A stretch of 64,000 nt of DNA from Antedon mediterranea (Eukaryota; Echinodermata; Crinoidea; Comatulida; Antedonidae): the NCBI RefSeq assembly GCF_964355755.1, contig NC_092673.1, positions 13,149,001-13,213,000 of the forward strand. Reading direction: 5' to 3'. The translations under genes were made by a program, and so were the position numbers. The notes under the pieces are model-generated. The model saw only the letters and a program-made list of their open reading frames with translations. It made no database searches and was not told the DNA's origin. Positions 20,938 through 32,829 of this stretch are shown here, one piece after another. Position 1 is the stretch's first letter. Every line of letters begins with the position of its first letter.

Positions 20938-22222
20938 GCTCTAAAAAAAAACCCTATAGACCATGTCCTTTTTGTGGAATTCTGCAAAGTAGGCTTAGCA
21001 GGCACAAAGATACTTCTGACATTAAACATGCTTTGAAACTTTCCATAAAAGAGAGAGTGAAGTTTCTAACAACACTACAGTTAAAGGAATTTACAAGCAC
21101 AATGTCTGAAGACATAATCAAAATGGGCAAGGATGAAGAATTGATGACTCAGAAAAGGTTAAAAACCAAAGATTCACGTCTAGTTATTTGCAGTTCGTGT
21201 AAAGGGTAATACAGTCGACGTTTTTTCTGGCATCACAAAAAAAATGCAGTAAAGATACAATTGAAACGGCATCAGCTTTACCAACTTCCATCCTTAATTC
21301 CCCACCTATTCATGTCTATGTTGAATTTAAATTTCACATTTCAAAACGATTTTATGAGGATTAGGTCGGTAATTGCATCAGAAATGATGTTTGTTAGGAC
21401 AAACACTTTTCACTAAGATGAAAAGAAAAAAGATAAGCAGGGTGAAGTTCAGAAATCTGTGATGTCCGACTTAAGAAGAGTAGCAACTTTGTACATGCAC
21501 TTCAAAAAGCTTAAAGATGAGAATGAACAAGAAACAAGCAGCCAAACTAGGGCAGGTTTAAAGATTTCTTTGTTGTATTTAATTAAGAAAATTGCAAAAG
21601 TAGTACAAGGCTACTATCTACTCAAACAAGATGACGACAAAGCCAAATCAAATTTTTTTGTGTGCTAAACCATAACAAAGATTTTGTGTTTGGAGATGAT
21701 GCTATGAATTCTATGAATAAATCAAAGCAATTCAATCTCAGAAAACCCAACAAACTTCCCCTTGAGTGTGATGTAGTAAAGGTTCGAGACTATACAATCT
21801 CATCAATGAAAGAAATTCTACAAGACAAATCATCTGTTGAGTTACCAAATGTATATGTTAAACTTAGAGAAGTAGCTGCTTCATGAATAACGTTGTTTAA
21901 TGCATGGAGAGGTGGGGAACCAGCAAGACTTTTGTTGTTGGAATGGGAGGAAGCAGAAAACGGCGCATAGACAAGTTTTAAGTCGTCTTATAAAATGAAA
22001 ACTAAAATATTTTAACCAAATGAAGGTTACTTTTCAAACCGGAAAAGGTAATGACCACATGGTTCCAGATGATACCGTTAGACACCTTTGAAGCCATGAG
22101 ACAACTATCGGATTCCCCTGGCCCAGTATGTATCAATGCATTACTTCATTTTCACGAAAATCAATCTGTATCCACCCCTATTGATGGACAACACGCCGGC
22201 GTGAACAAGTATATGCTTTAAA
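20938..22222 (+). pseudogene. Second tyrosine recombinase-like gene with zinc-finger N-terminus, decayed
   Basis: An AG near 20938 opens a frame with a zinc-finger-like motif (CPFCGILQSRLSRHKD) and, after ERVKFLTTLQLKEF, a second C-x2-C...H...C motif (CSSCKG, then a stop, then FFWHHKKC). An extra A near 21245 shifts the frame. Two further blocks (21459-21657 and 21662-21886) fit the all-helical N-terminal region of the family. After a TGA at 21884-21886 comes TLFNAWRGGEPARLLLLEW, the first catalytic arginine box. A later shifted frame reads GKGNDHMVP, then MIPLDTFEAMRQLSDSPGPV, ending near 22222. The HxxR/LGH/Tyr part is absent, so the gene is truncated before the active tyrosine. It belongs to the same broad family as the gene at the left edge, but is diverged from it. 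Confidence 0.55.
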
Positions 22223-24208
22223 AAAAATTTCAGCAACCCCCCATCCCCCTTAATAAAATCCTGGATATACGGCCCTGTCCATGGATGATAATGGTGCACA
22301 CATAAAACATATTGATAATTGAATGTTAAAACTTACGATAATGTTATTATTTTCTATCCAAAAATTTCTGAAGACCCAGAAGGTAAATTTTTATATACAG
22401 TAATTCATTAATTCATACTATAGTTTCAAGTTTTCCATTCTTTTTTTAACTTAACTGAAGTAAATTTTAATGATTAACTGTCTTTTTATTTATAATACTG
22501 ATACATATAGATAATGAATGTTGAAATTTAAGATAATGTTATTATTTTACAGACACATCAACAATGTATGTTGAAGATCCAGAAAGTACAGTAAATTCTT
22601 GTTTGTATAATAAACTAATTCCTCCATTTTGTAAAATGCTATATTTACTTATGTCAGTATAGATGCAATTACTGAAAGGTATTTTTGAATGTTATGTACA
22701 GTAGTTCATTCTACCCAAATCCATAAATTAATAACTATGTACTGTATTTGTTGAAGGTAGTAGTAGCAGGTAATCTTATCAATGGCCATTGTTATCTAAA
22801 CAATGTTGTATTATAACTTCCACAGCAGTTGATAATGATACAATTTCTGTTTAATTTTAGAATCTGATGACAAGATTATAAAAAATAAAACACATTTTAT
22901 GTTAAGGTCATTTTTTGTAAATAAAAATAATAATTCTGTCTTAATTTGATCCATAGAAAAATTAAACACAGACAAATTTTATGTTAAGGTTATTTTTGTA
23001 AAGCCTATAAACCAATTATAAAACACCACTTTAATTAAATTGAATATCGAAACATGGCAGGCTAGGCGCTTGACCTTTGACAAGATCACCAAAATTACTA
23101 TAAACTCTCTACAATAATTAATATTGTATATTCTGGAATAGCCACTCCATAATTACTTTCTTCTTTATTCTTATACGCATTTTTTAACCTTTTTTTTTTA
23201 CTATAAATATTTAATTTTCTTGATTATATTGTCTACACGCAATAATATATACATTTGACATTATTTGTAACGAAAATAAAGGAATTAAACCCACAACATT
23301 AGAATATTGCATAAATCTTACAATATTTTTGATCTTTCTATCAACTAAAGCCGAAGCTAGTCTAATATCGGGGAAATTCTAAAACTGCCATTAGATAGAT
23401 GCTTCTATGAATGGATGACTGGTTAGGAGCAGGAACACTATTTGGCTAAACCCAGTACTGTGTGATTTTAAATCGTTCGGGAATTACCTTGAAACATGTC
23501 TGCAGAATGCCAAAAGGGTGAATTTAAACTAATTAAAAGTGATTAACAGAAGAATAAAGCACAACTAATTTCATAGTTCTGTCTTAATTTGATCCATTTT
23601 AGCGATAATAGCGAAAATGATTCATCATTTAATAACTCCATAGAATCATTAGGTAAAGTATTTTACATTTGCAAGTGCATAATTTTGTCTTAATTGGATC
23701 CATATAAAAAATAAAAATACGGACAGCAGGTGAGTGCTAAAAAAATAAGTTTTGGGCTCTTCATGTCACATGTCCACACCTTGATAGAAACCATGTATAT
23801 AAAAACAATGGTGGTGTAATTATGATGATTTAAAACAACAGAGACAAATTTTATGTTAAGGTCAATTTTGTACGCCTATAAACAAATTATAAAACATCAC
23901 TTTAGTAAATAAATATAAATGAAGTAGACATGGCAGTTTGTTGCGTTTATTTAAGTATTCAGTACAATAAATATCGTGAATAAAATAAAAATACTGAAAG
24001 ATGAGGGCGTATCAATTTGATCTCTGGTGCAACTGAGGACTAATGCTGTTCCGCCGACACAGTGGAATGCATATTTCCAAACCCAGGTCTGTTAGGATTC
24101 TCTGTAAAGGCATAAGGCAGCATGGAAAGAAGATGAGGGTACCCAGGCTTAAGAGGTTGAGAAAAAAATCGTGAGCGGGAATGACGTATGCCGCCAATAG
24201 TTTGACTT
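22223..24208. other. Repeat-rich non-coding stretch with isolated exon-like pieces
   Basis: Segments at about 22965-23060 and 23840-23940 are copies of each other (ACAAATTTTATGTTAAGGT, then TATAAACCAATTATAAAAC-like sequence, then a CATGGCAG stretch). A third part-copy is at 22890-22925. At 23603-23652 an exon-like piece with AG before and GTAAAG after would encode an acidic Asn/Ser-rich peptide (DNSENDSSFNNSIESL), in a diverged copy of the 20.1 kb repeat. No continuous gene is seen. Confidence 0.4.
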
Positions 24209-24335
24209 TTCAATTCAATTCAAACATTTCATTCAAAACATTTTCTTCCAAACATTTCGTTCAAAACATTAAATTCAAAAAATGTCATTCAAAACATTCA
24301 ATTCAAAGCATTCAATTCAAAACATTTCATTCATA
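24209..24335. repeat. Short degenerate tandem repeat of ATTCAAAACATTTC type
   Basis: About ten imperfect copies of an 11-15 bp unit related to TTCAAAACATTCAATTC. Simple-sequence slippage explains the open frame through it. Confidence 0.75.
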
Positions 24336-25250
24336 TATATGGCGCCATTCAATTCATATCGATGCATTTTATTCACATAAAATTCATATCATCGAAATGT
24401 TGCGTAAACTGCATTCCATAATATTCACATTTTTGGTTGAATAAAATGGAAATGAAAAATACTTGATCTTATATAGGATAGAATAATAGGTATCCGTAAA
24501 TAAATATTAACTCAAAAGGATATTTTCATAATTAATTTATTTTGAGAATAGTGACCTATAAAAAGTGTTTACCAAAGTAGAAAAACACAATGACATTGCG
24601 CGCGCGCATTGTAACGTGCGCGCTGTTAAATCATGGTAATAAAAATGGAGTCAGCTCTCGGTATCTCTCCAATGGCCCTGGCCTGGGGCTTGGTTACGTA
24701 CACCACCATGGAGTTATATTAATTGTATTAGGAATAACGATGCAAAATTAAAAGTTGTTGTTTTTCAACCAATAAAGAAAGAATTACGAAAATCTGACTT
24801 GTAGTTTTCAAAATATAGGGTCTAAAGCATCGCCGAAAATTATCGTTTTTAGCTACGAACGTTGCAAACAAATTGTGCCCTCAGTCGACAATTGTATAAA
24901 CTACGTCATTTTTCGTTAAAATAATTTCATATAATTACGTTTTATAGTACTTTATTTTATACACCAACATTGGAAACATCAATAAAATATGTTATTAAAT
25001 GTTTTTAAAATATATAGAGTTGTTTATTTAACAGAATTCATACAAATTCATTGCTCTAAATTTGTGTAGTAACGATCAGTACATAGATCATGTGACTTTG
25101 CGGTACACGCGAGAGAAAATATTCCGCTGTGGGTGATTCGCGTCCACCAATCAAATAGCCAGAATCCGAAATCATTCAACCGTGAGCTCTGCCGATCGCA
25201 GGAAAGCTCAGCTTTGATTGGCTTACGATGACATCATATCACAAAATGGT
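24336..25250. other. Intergenic with a dispersed repeat copy
   Basis: The segment 24591-24735, with GCGCGC-rich sequence followed by TGGTAATAAAAATGGAGTCA, resembles 31758-31880. The rest is AT-rich without coding signal. Confidence 0.4.
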
Positions 25251-25387
25251 GGTTTTGTAGTTGAGCCTCTCATAATTTTCACAATTTTGTTTCAAAAATG
25301 AAATAAATGGACCTTCTTTGTGACTTTTCTCTAAAAGATTTGAATAATAAAGGCTTCATATCGAGAAAGAGGCTCAACTACAAAAAC
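25251..25387. repeat. MITE-like inverted repeat, 137 bp
   Basis: The left arm GGTTTTGTAGTTGAGCCTCT (25251-25270) and right arm AGAGGCTCAACTACAAAAAC (25368-25387) match at 19 of 20 positions as reverse complements. The 97-bp middle carries no gene. The size and layout fit a miniature inverted-repeat element. Confidence 0.7.
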
Positions 25388-25732
25388 AAGGTTCAATAGG
25401 GTAAGGTCACCAAAGATTGTATAACGCCGCGGCGGCGCAAGATAGGTAGGTGGGTGAAACGTTTGTAATCCATTCCGGCGGACAAATTTGAACCGGAATA
25501 AAGTCGTCAAGGCAATATCGGTCAAAGATTGAAGTTTTCTAATCAAGCATGTCAATGTAAACACACAGAATTAATCGGAAAGTGTCCAGATCCCAAAGAA
25601 ACTTTTATTTTACTTTGTTTACATAATTTCTTCCCTTTTCCATGAATCAATCCTCAAGATTGTTAACCACAGATACTTCGAGGCCGACCGCAAAATTTAA
25701 ACCATTTACATTCAAATCACAATACCGTATGT
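25388..25732. other. No feature seen
   Basis: Includes a GC-rich part near 25420-25460. The minus-strand frame here has no recognisable motif. Confidence 0.3.
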
Positions 25733-26561
25733 TTTGGTGTATAAGTCGCACCTGTGTATAAGACGCACCCCCTAACTGAGAGTAAAATATCGGTATTTTT
25801 TATATCGTCGATGTATAAGACGCACCTTATATTTCATCAAAACAATGTTTTTTTTCAATTGTAATCAATATTATTGTAATGTATTTTGTTATATCTACAA
25901 CGGCGTCCTTTATTTAGGTTTTTTCTTACCTAGGCTCGGGCGCGCCCAGCCTCAACAAGTTGTTTCTAACTTGTTATTCATGAGTTTCGCACCCGCAACA
26001 TCGAGTGCATGACCGTGTGTGTAACACGCACGTGTGTGGGCTAACCTCGCTCGATCATTTCGAGAGGGCGCACGTTTTCACGGACAATTGTATTCGATTA
26101 GTATCTATGTATCCGAGAAGTGTGTACGCTAGGTCCATGCTATAATCACCTGGAGAATATACTATTCGAATACCGTACAACATGTGGCCGCCAAGAAGGG
26201 CTTGCGCTGGGGGTACGGCGGTCGGCGATCGTGCGTATAACTATAAATAAATACTATTGCAATCGTAAACGTTTACAAATGAAATTTTATCGGAGCGCCT
26301 AAAACAGCTCCATAATAAACAAATCTTTTCATCATATTTAGTATAATATCACGCTAAAATGCCTTGGAAACTAGGCAGAAGCAGGTTGCCATTACGTTAG
26401 TACACTGTAGCTAGGCCTAGCCTACTCAGGCCTAGCCAACGAGGTAACAATATGTACACTCTGTGTGGCGAGGCATTATGTTCGGTGTATAAGACGCACC
26501 CTTAATTTAGAGGTCAAATTTGCGTGTCAAAAGTGCGACTTATACACCGAAATATACGGTA
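25733..26561. mobile_element. Non-autonomous DNA transposon with ~28-bp terminal inverted repeats
   Basis: The left end ACCGTATGTTTTGGTGTATA (continuing to GTCGCAC, 25734-25761) and the right end, as reverse complement (26533-26560), agree at 26 of 28 bases. TA flanks CCGTAT on both sides, so the duplication could be TA, or AAT if ACCG is the first base. Internal copies of GTATAAGACGCACC lie at about 25766, 25813 and 26487. The middle contains GC-rich and CpG-rich sequence but no transposase. I recall GTGTATAAGTCGCAC ends as widespread in animal genomes but cannot name the superfamily with certainty. Confidence 0.75.
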
Positions 26562-26650
26562 ATTACCTGTCCGCCCGAATGCCGTCCATAGATTTACTGG
26601 CACGTAGTATTCACTGGACCTTTCGATGGTTTTTAAGTAAACAATCTACC

Positions 26651-29600
26651 ATGTATCAGGGCTGAAAATTAGCGGTCGCCCGGTCGCCAGTGGCGACCTT
26701 TATTTACTAAGGGCGAGTATCAGTTTAGTATAGGTCGACCCGTTTGGCGACCTCCGTAATCCGCCGTCTGACCCTGGCCTACCTTATTAATATTACAGTA
26801 TTAACAGGCCTAGGCCTAGCTAGGCTAAAGTTATAATAAACCATAATAGCCTAGACTACCGCCGACACAATGAAGTTTTGTCGGGGACGAATAATTTATG
26901 CCGGCCTGACAGGTGCTTGCATGCTTGATTGATCACACTAGCATTAACAATAAAACATATCCGAAATTATTATTGCTTGGTTAAGTTGTTTTAACTGCTG
27001 TAGACACTGTGTGTGCGTGACATGTGAGGATGGGTGGTATGTACACTGTGCGTTACGTACGCACCACGTGAGTAGAGTTCCACTAAAAATGAAATCTAGG
27101 CGAATCAGTAACGTTCGTCGTCATACGTCAATTGATCTTGAGCTCTGATAGGTTGGGAATTTTCACGTCCCCGGCAAAAAAAAGCTGCTTTTCGTGTCGG
27201 ACGACGTTGACGGTGTGGGGTGGTGGTATCAAAGTAAATAATATAAAATAGCGTCGCTGCTCTACACGTCACATGCGCGTAGAGAGCGGCGCTATTGAAT
27301 TACAATGATTCCTTCCGGCCGGGTCGTCGGTCGTTGTATGTGCGGCAGTTGGTATCGATTTCGCTCTGCGCGTTGCAAATTCGAAGCTCGCGTTTTTTTT
27401 ATTGCGCATATAGACAAAACAACGCGTTTCCATATGCGTTAATCATAAATATAATATAAAGCGTCCTTATATATATGGTCATAATAGGCCGGATGACGCA
27501 ATAAACGTTTAACCTTTTCTTGCCATTTGATATCTTCGTCAAAAGTTTTAAAAAATCTCTCTTTCAAAATATTTTACATTCTTTTATTGCGAGTCATAAT
27601 GTGGAAGTTTATTGCAAATTGCTCTCCGCCGCCTGAAAAAAAAACCAAAACTAAAGAAGAAACGTTGGAATCACAAAGAAAGTACGAAAAAGAAGGACGA
27701 AAGAGAAAGTTTTTGCCAGCATCGATGGAGCGGATATAGATCCAAGCGTTAAAGTAAGGAACACTTTTTATGAAGGTTCCAGTGCCTTAAAACTTGAATC
27801 CATAAAACTTCACGAATCATCGGCAACACACGCAAAAGCGAAAGCGCTCGTCAAGGCTAAAGAACAGCCACATCATACTCAAGGCCACAAAATAATTTTA
27901 GATTTGAATAAAAAAGTAGTCTATAAGCTGTCAATTTTGTTTCGTACTTGCCATTCTCTGGCAATGCATAACAGGCCGTTTACTGACTATGAATGGCAAT
28001 GCAAATTAGATAGGGCTAAAGGTTTGGACATTGGCAACACATACACAAACCATTCAACGGCAAAATTATTCGCCGATGCAATAGCCCAGGTTGAAAAACA
28101 AAAATTGTCAAATGATCTTGATACCGCAAGCTACCTGGCTATTTTGTCTGATGGGTCAACAGACTCATCAATTAAAGAACAAGAACTAATATACGTCCGT
28201 TATACAAACCAAGGGGTGGTTAATGTAAAATTTGCGGCGTGTGTACACGTGGAAAGACCAGACGCGCCTTCCATATACGATGCAATAAAGCACACTTTTA
28301 ATGAAAATCTTCAACGGCCATGGGAAATTTACAATCAGAAATTAGTGGCACTGGGGTGCGATGGAGCTGCTGTGATGACAGGCCATCGCAATGGCCTTAT
28401 AGCTTTATTACAACAAGATCAACCGTCTACAGTAGCGGTTCACTGCTTCGCACACAGGTAGGTCCAGACATAAATATAAAAAAAAAAAAAAGAACTCTGG
28501 TAAAATTCCGTAGTTCAATGTTATCTACATTAGGCATATTTATACAATTTACGGGTGCTTGTAAGTAAACACCGTTATTTTAGAAAAAGAAAAATAACGT
28601 TTAACTATACAATACAAGTCACCAATAGAATGTAGGGAATAATTATGGTCCGCCCATATTTGACATTAGCCAATAAACGGTAACTAAAGCCAACGGGTCT
28701 GGTTAGAGCATGGTTAGAGTAGCTACCCTGGGAACCAACAGCGGCGGCACCACAAAGGTTTTAGTGTACTACGGACTTGCAGTGGAGTTGTTACCATAGT
28801 AACGAAAAGGTTTTTTTTTTTCTCCTCGTGTGCGTTCATGAAACTATTTATAGCTCCATAGCAGGCTGCGATCCATGGTTCGTTCAACCACGCATGGAGC
28901 TATTTATAGCGCAACTGTTAAAACAATGACAAGACTTATCCATACAAAAAAAATAGCCGGTTACCGTTTACATTAAATCTTATAGAGTTTTTATACCCAA
29001 CAATGGAATATGGTAGATGATTGTAAATCTACAATCAAAATTCATTTGCCACTATTTAAAATTGTCATACTCTATTATTTACCTATTATTTACCAGTTTG
29101 AGCCCATGCTACAGTAGGCCTATTACTATTACCATGGATGGAGGAATTAAATATATTCCTCCATGCTATTAGATACAATTAATTAATTTTTATACATGTT
29201 ACTACCTATTGCAACTATTATTTTTTTAGACTAGAGCTGGCGTTTAAAGATTCTTCGAAGAATATTACTCTACATGAAAAAGCCGTCACCACCCTCTTGA
29301 TGGGCATGTACTACTACTATTACAAGAGTACTGTTAACAGGTCGATGTTAAGGAGATCGGCTATGTCATTAAATGTAAAGTTGCGGATCCCAACTAGGAT
29401 TGGTGGAACAAGATGGGTGGGACATCTTCATACAGCCCTAGAAAGTTTGTTAGTGTCATACCCAGCTATAGTTCAGCATTTGCAGCAGGTAAGCCACCAT
29501 GAAATTCTTGGTGATAGTCAAGGGAAATTAATTTTGTTAACTATGGATTCGGAAGTCAATTATTTGTTTTGGCTTGTTTTATAAGTACACTCAGTTATCA

Positions 29601-31542
29601 TTAATTATGATTTTAATCAACAGATGACACAAACCGATGCTCGACCATCAAACCAAACGCAAGTAAGTAAAGCAAAGGGGTTCTTAAAGCTGTTGTTGTC
29701 AAAAGATATCATCCTCTACTTGCATCTTCTTTTCGACGTATGCAACCAGCTAAAGAAACTATCATCTGTTTTCCAACAAAAAAGTGCAGCAGTATGTGAT
29801 ATTCATCGAATAATGAAAGCCACTGTCTCTGTTATTAGCAGATTTAAAACAAGGTTAGTAACTTAATTATTATAACAACATTCATTGATATCTAATCCAA
29901 ATGCTGTTTGGAAGATATGCAATGCATCATTAATAATTAATATTTTATTGTAAAAGTTATCTTCTTTTCTTTACCCCTTCCGTATAATATCAATACAATA
30001 ACAGCTTAAATAACACTTTATTTCTATTTTGTAGTGAAGGCACACATTTGCAGAAGGTTAATATAGATGTTGATGAATTTTTTAGCCATCCTCTCTCTGG
30101 CAATGATACAGCTTTCAAGTCAGCCCGTGAGACCGTAATTAATGGACTTTTGACTGCTCTACAGGAGAGGTTTTCCGACACAAATGAAGGAATCTTCAAA
30201 GCTAGCCATATAGTAAAGTTTACTTCATGGCCACATTCTGATTCAACTACAGAAATAAATGGTAATTCCTGTTGTTTTCTTAAAAACCACCATGATTCAG
30301 AATGATTATTATTAAAAATGTGTACTTAAAGTAAAGTATGATGAACTTTTTCTGTTAAATCTTAGTAACTAAGTTTCATTGTGCTAATTTAGAATTTGGT
30401 CATGCTGAACTCAAAATAGTTACTGATCACTATCGCAGTATCCTACAGACAGCTAAAGTATCATTAGATGAAGTTGATAGCGAGTGGACGTCACTAAAAA
30501 GTGTAATCTATGATGAGAAGTGAGTAATAACTATCATTATTTACTGAATGCTTTATTACAACTTTAATCAAACCGACATAATAATTATTTTTTTCATACA
30601 CAGTGAAGCAGCGGATATCCCAACATTGACGTGGGCAGCAGTCAACAGAAAGTATCAGGAATGCCACCAGAATTTACTTTCTGTTGTTGACTTGCTGCTC
30701 ACTTTGCCTGCATCAAGTGCAGAAGTCGAGAGGAGATTTTCACAAATGAAAATGCTGAAAACCAAACTTAGAAGCTCATTAAGCGAAAAGCGACTAAATG
30801 ATCTGCTCTCCATCAAAATGTTGAGTAATAATATTGAATCATTCAACCCAATTCCAGCCATAGAGTTATGGAATTCAATGGGTAGTAGGACAAGGCGACC
30901 AAATATCCAAGACAAGACTGCAGCAACCTCTACTGCAGGCAGAGTTGCATTGCCAGTATTAGGTATAAACAATTAAAGACAATAATTTATTGATATATTC
31001 AGGGACCTTAAATAATAATTGAATAACAATATACTTAAACTGTTGTACAGACTGTACAGTGTTTTCATTCACTGGCCCACCAATAAGATAATGAACCTCA
31101 CGAAATAATAAATCATGATCTATTCATTTTTTTCAGATGAAGTGGTTGAGCCTGATTTACAGGATGTATCATCATCATCATCATCATCAGATGATGATGA
31201 ATTTGATGATGAAGAAGGTTCAGATTTTGAAGATGATGAGTTTGCCTAGCACAAACTTCAGGAAAACTGCATGAGGAATTACTAGCTGTCTATCATCAGA
31301 CATCACCATAATAATAATTGATTTTGATGACAATTTACAAGTAGAAATGATTGGAATAAAGTTACAATTTAATTTACTATGGTCTAGTAGAGTGTTATTT
31401 TCTTGAATTTTTTAGTCTGAATTGCGCAATATTACTTTTGATAAACAGGGCCAGTAAATTCTACTAAGGGCCACCATCAATTAATTCCAACTGGCCCTGC
31501 TGGCCATCTTGGTTTAAAGGTTAATATTCAGCCCTGATGTAT
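26651..31542 (+). mobile_element. hAT transposon, nearly complete, with target duplication
   Basis: The left end is CAGGGCTGAAAATTAGC at 26657; the right end, read on the other strand from 31536, is CAGGGCTGAATATTAAC, agreeing at 15 of 17. ATGTAT stands directly before the left end (26651-26656) and directly after the right end (31537-31542), a 6-bp duplication. The CAGGG start and the hAT transposase inside identify the superfamily. Usual hAT duplications are 8 bp, so 6 bp is noteworthy. The 5' 940 bp is non-coding and includes a GGTCGCC-rich segment near 26680-26700 and CpG-rich sequence that may hold the promoter. The element is 4,880 bp long. Confidence 0.85.
27599..31249 (+). CDS. hAT transposase, ZNF862/KIAA1586 type, seven exons
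   Basis: Exons: about 27599-28457, 29230-29488, 29624-29853, 30035-30261, 30393-30519, 30604-30962 and 31137-31249. Every junction has GT and AG and the phases match across all six introns. The RNase H-like core shows YLAILSDGSTDSSIKEQELI (first Asp), ALGCDGAAVMTGHRNGL (second Asp), HCFAHR then LELAFKDSS (the C-x2-H pair split by intron 1), and RIGGTRWVGHLHTALESLL. The hATC end reads ASSAEVERRFSQMKMLKTKL (acidic residue and dimerisation). The tail is a run of serines then Asp/Glu. The only defect seen is in the first 45 codons: the ATG at 27599 is separated from the main frame by one frameshift between 27660 and 27735, and the usual N-terminal zinc finger is not clear. The true start may therefore differ, or the copy may just have died. 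Confidence 0.82.
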
Positions 31543-32829
31543 GGTCGTACGCGCTAGATAGTACGATATTTTAACTACTTTTTTTACATGTTTGGTTGGA
31601 TGTAGCCTAGGCTAATAGAAATAACAAATATTTGATCTGATGGAATGATATGTAAATAAACAAATACTAAAAGGAATTATGTTTACAACAGTTCAATTAT
31701 TTTCAGAATAATAATACATAAAAATGATACCAATGGACAAATAATCCCATAATCGCGTCAATGACATAGCGCGCATGGTAACGTACGCGGAGAGTTGAAT
31801 CGTGGCAATAACAATGGAGTCAACTCCCGAGATCTTGGTAACCCTAATTAATTGTTTTATACCTCCATGGTTGTTACACACTAGCGTGATTGTAAGATGG
31901 TTATTTTATGGCTCTACGCCTGCTAGGCCTAGATCGGCATATTTTTCTAACTTACCAAATTTATATTCATACAAAGTTGCATTAATGTCGGTACACAGAA
32001 TCAGGTCCAACTGACAAACCCTGAAGAGTGGTTGAAGACATACCGTAATAAGTAGGCCTAGCTAGGAGCCTACAGTTAACTCACGTCACACAGGCCTGCC
32101 CTTTAGAGTTTTGGTGATCACTGATAAACTTCTTCTCATCATAGCGCACCGTCCGTACCACACAGGAACTCACTGTATTATTATTAACTTCTTGCTTCTT
32201 TCAATCAATTCATCTGGTTGATGGAGACACATAATGGACTTATTTTGTACTCTTTTTTTCATATATTCATGGTAAAACCAGCTGGTGAAACCCAAACTCA
32301 AACTAAACCACACCAAATACTATTTTGTCTTCTTGTTTGTTACCAGATCATCCCCCTCCTCGGCCGAGCGAGCTCCCTCTGGCCTCCTCATCCTTTAATT
32401 CCTTGTGGCGGGCTGCTTCCTCCTCCTCCCAATCACACGTCGGCGATATGTCTATGGGCGGCTATCGACCATATAATAAATATTTAAAGTCTTTTTTGTA
32501 GGTTCGTTCACTTATTTCTTAAACAACATTATGATATTCATTCAAATACTATACTGTATACGAAAATGCAGTAATTTACTGTAGCTGAACTTTGTTAAGC
32601 CTACATTTTTTTTAAACATTTTTTTCTTCACTGTCTATTACTAACGTTATTATATACAATATTTTAGAGTATTTGTTTAAGTTTTGGGATTTCATCTAAT
32701 ATCACGACGTCAGAGATAACTAGGCCCTGTTCTCATCCAGTTGAAATAGTAATGATCCACTACAATTTAATTAAATATTTACGAGGTCCTGCTCACAAAA
32801 ATACAATATGGAAAATGTGGAAGACATAT
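31543..32829. other. Intergenic with dispersed repeat copy
   Basis: The segment 31758-31880 matches 24591-24735 (GCGCGCATGGTAACG, then GCAATAACAATGGAGTCA). The rest is AT-rich apart from the GC-rich piece at 32348-32461, which is listed separately. Confidence 0.4.
32348..32461 (-). CDS. Possible GC-rich exon of unknown gene
   Basis: On the minus strand, after an AG at the plus-strand CTATCG near 32462, an open frame reads PPIDISPTCDWEEEEAARHK and continues with ELKDEEARGSSLGRG to a stop at 32348. Its GC content is far above its surroundings and the Glu/Lys-rich composition is plausible for a protein. No neighbouring exon was identified and no family is recognised. A chance open frame is quite possible. 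Confidence 0.2.
   Translation of the reverse strand, partial: PPIDISPTCDWEEEEAARHKELKDEEARGSSLGRGGG

Noticed and set aside
24012-24444. Frames at 24.0-24.4 kb
   Set aside because: One is antisense to unrecognised sequence, the other is a product of the TTCAAAACATT simple repeat.
28841-28912. Hairpin around CTATTTATAGCTCCAT in the hAT intron
   Set aside because: Only the 8-bp AGCTCCAT/ATGGAGCT part pairs; the CTATTTATAG part is a direct, not inverted, repeat.
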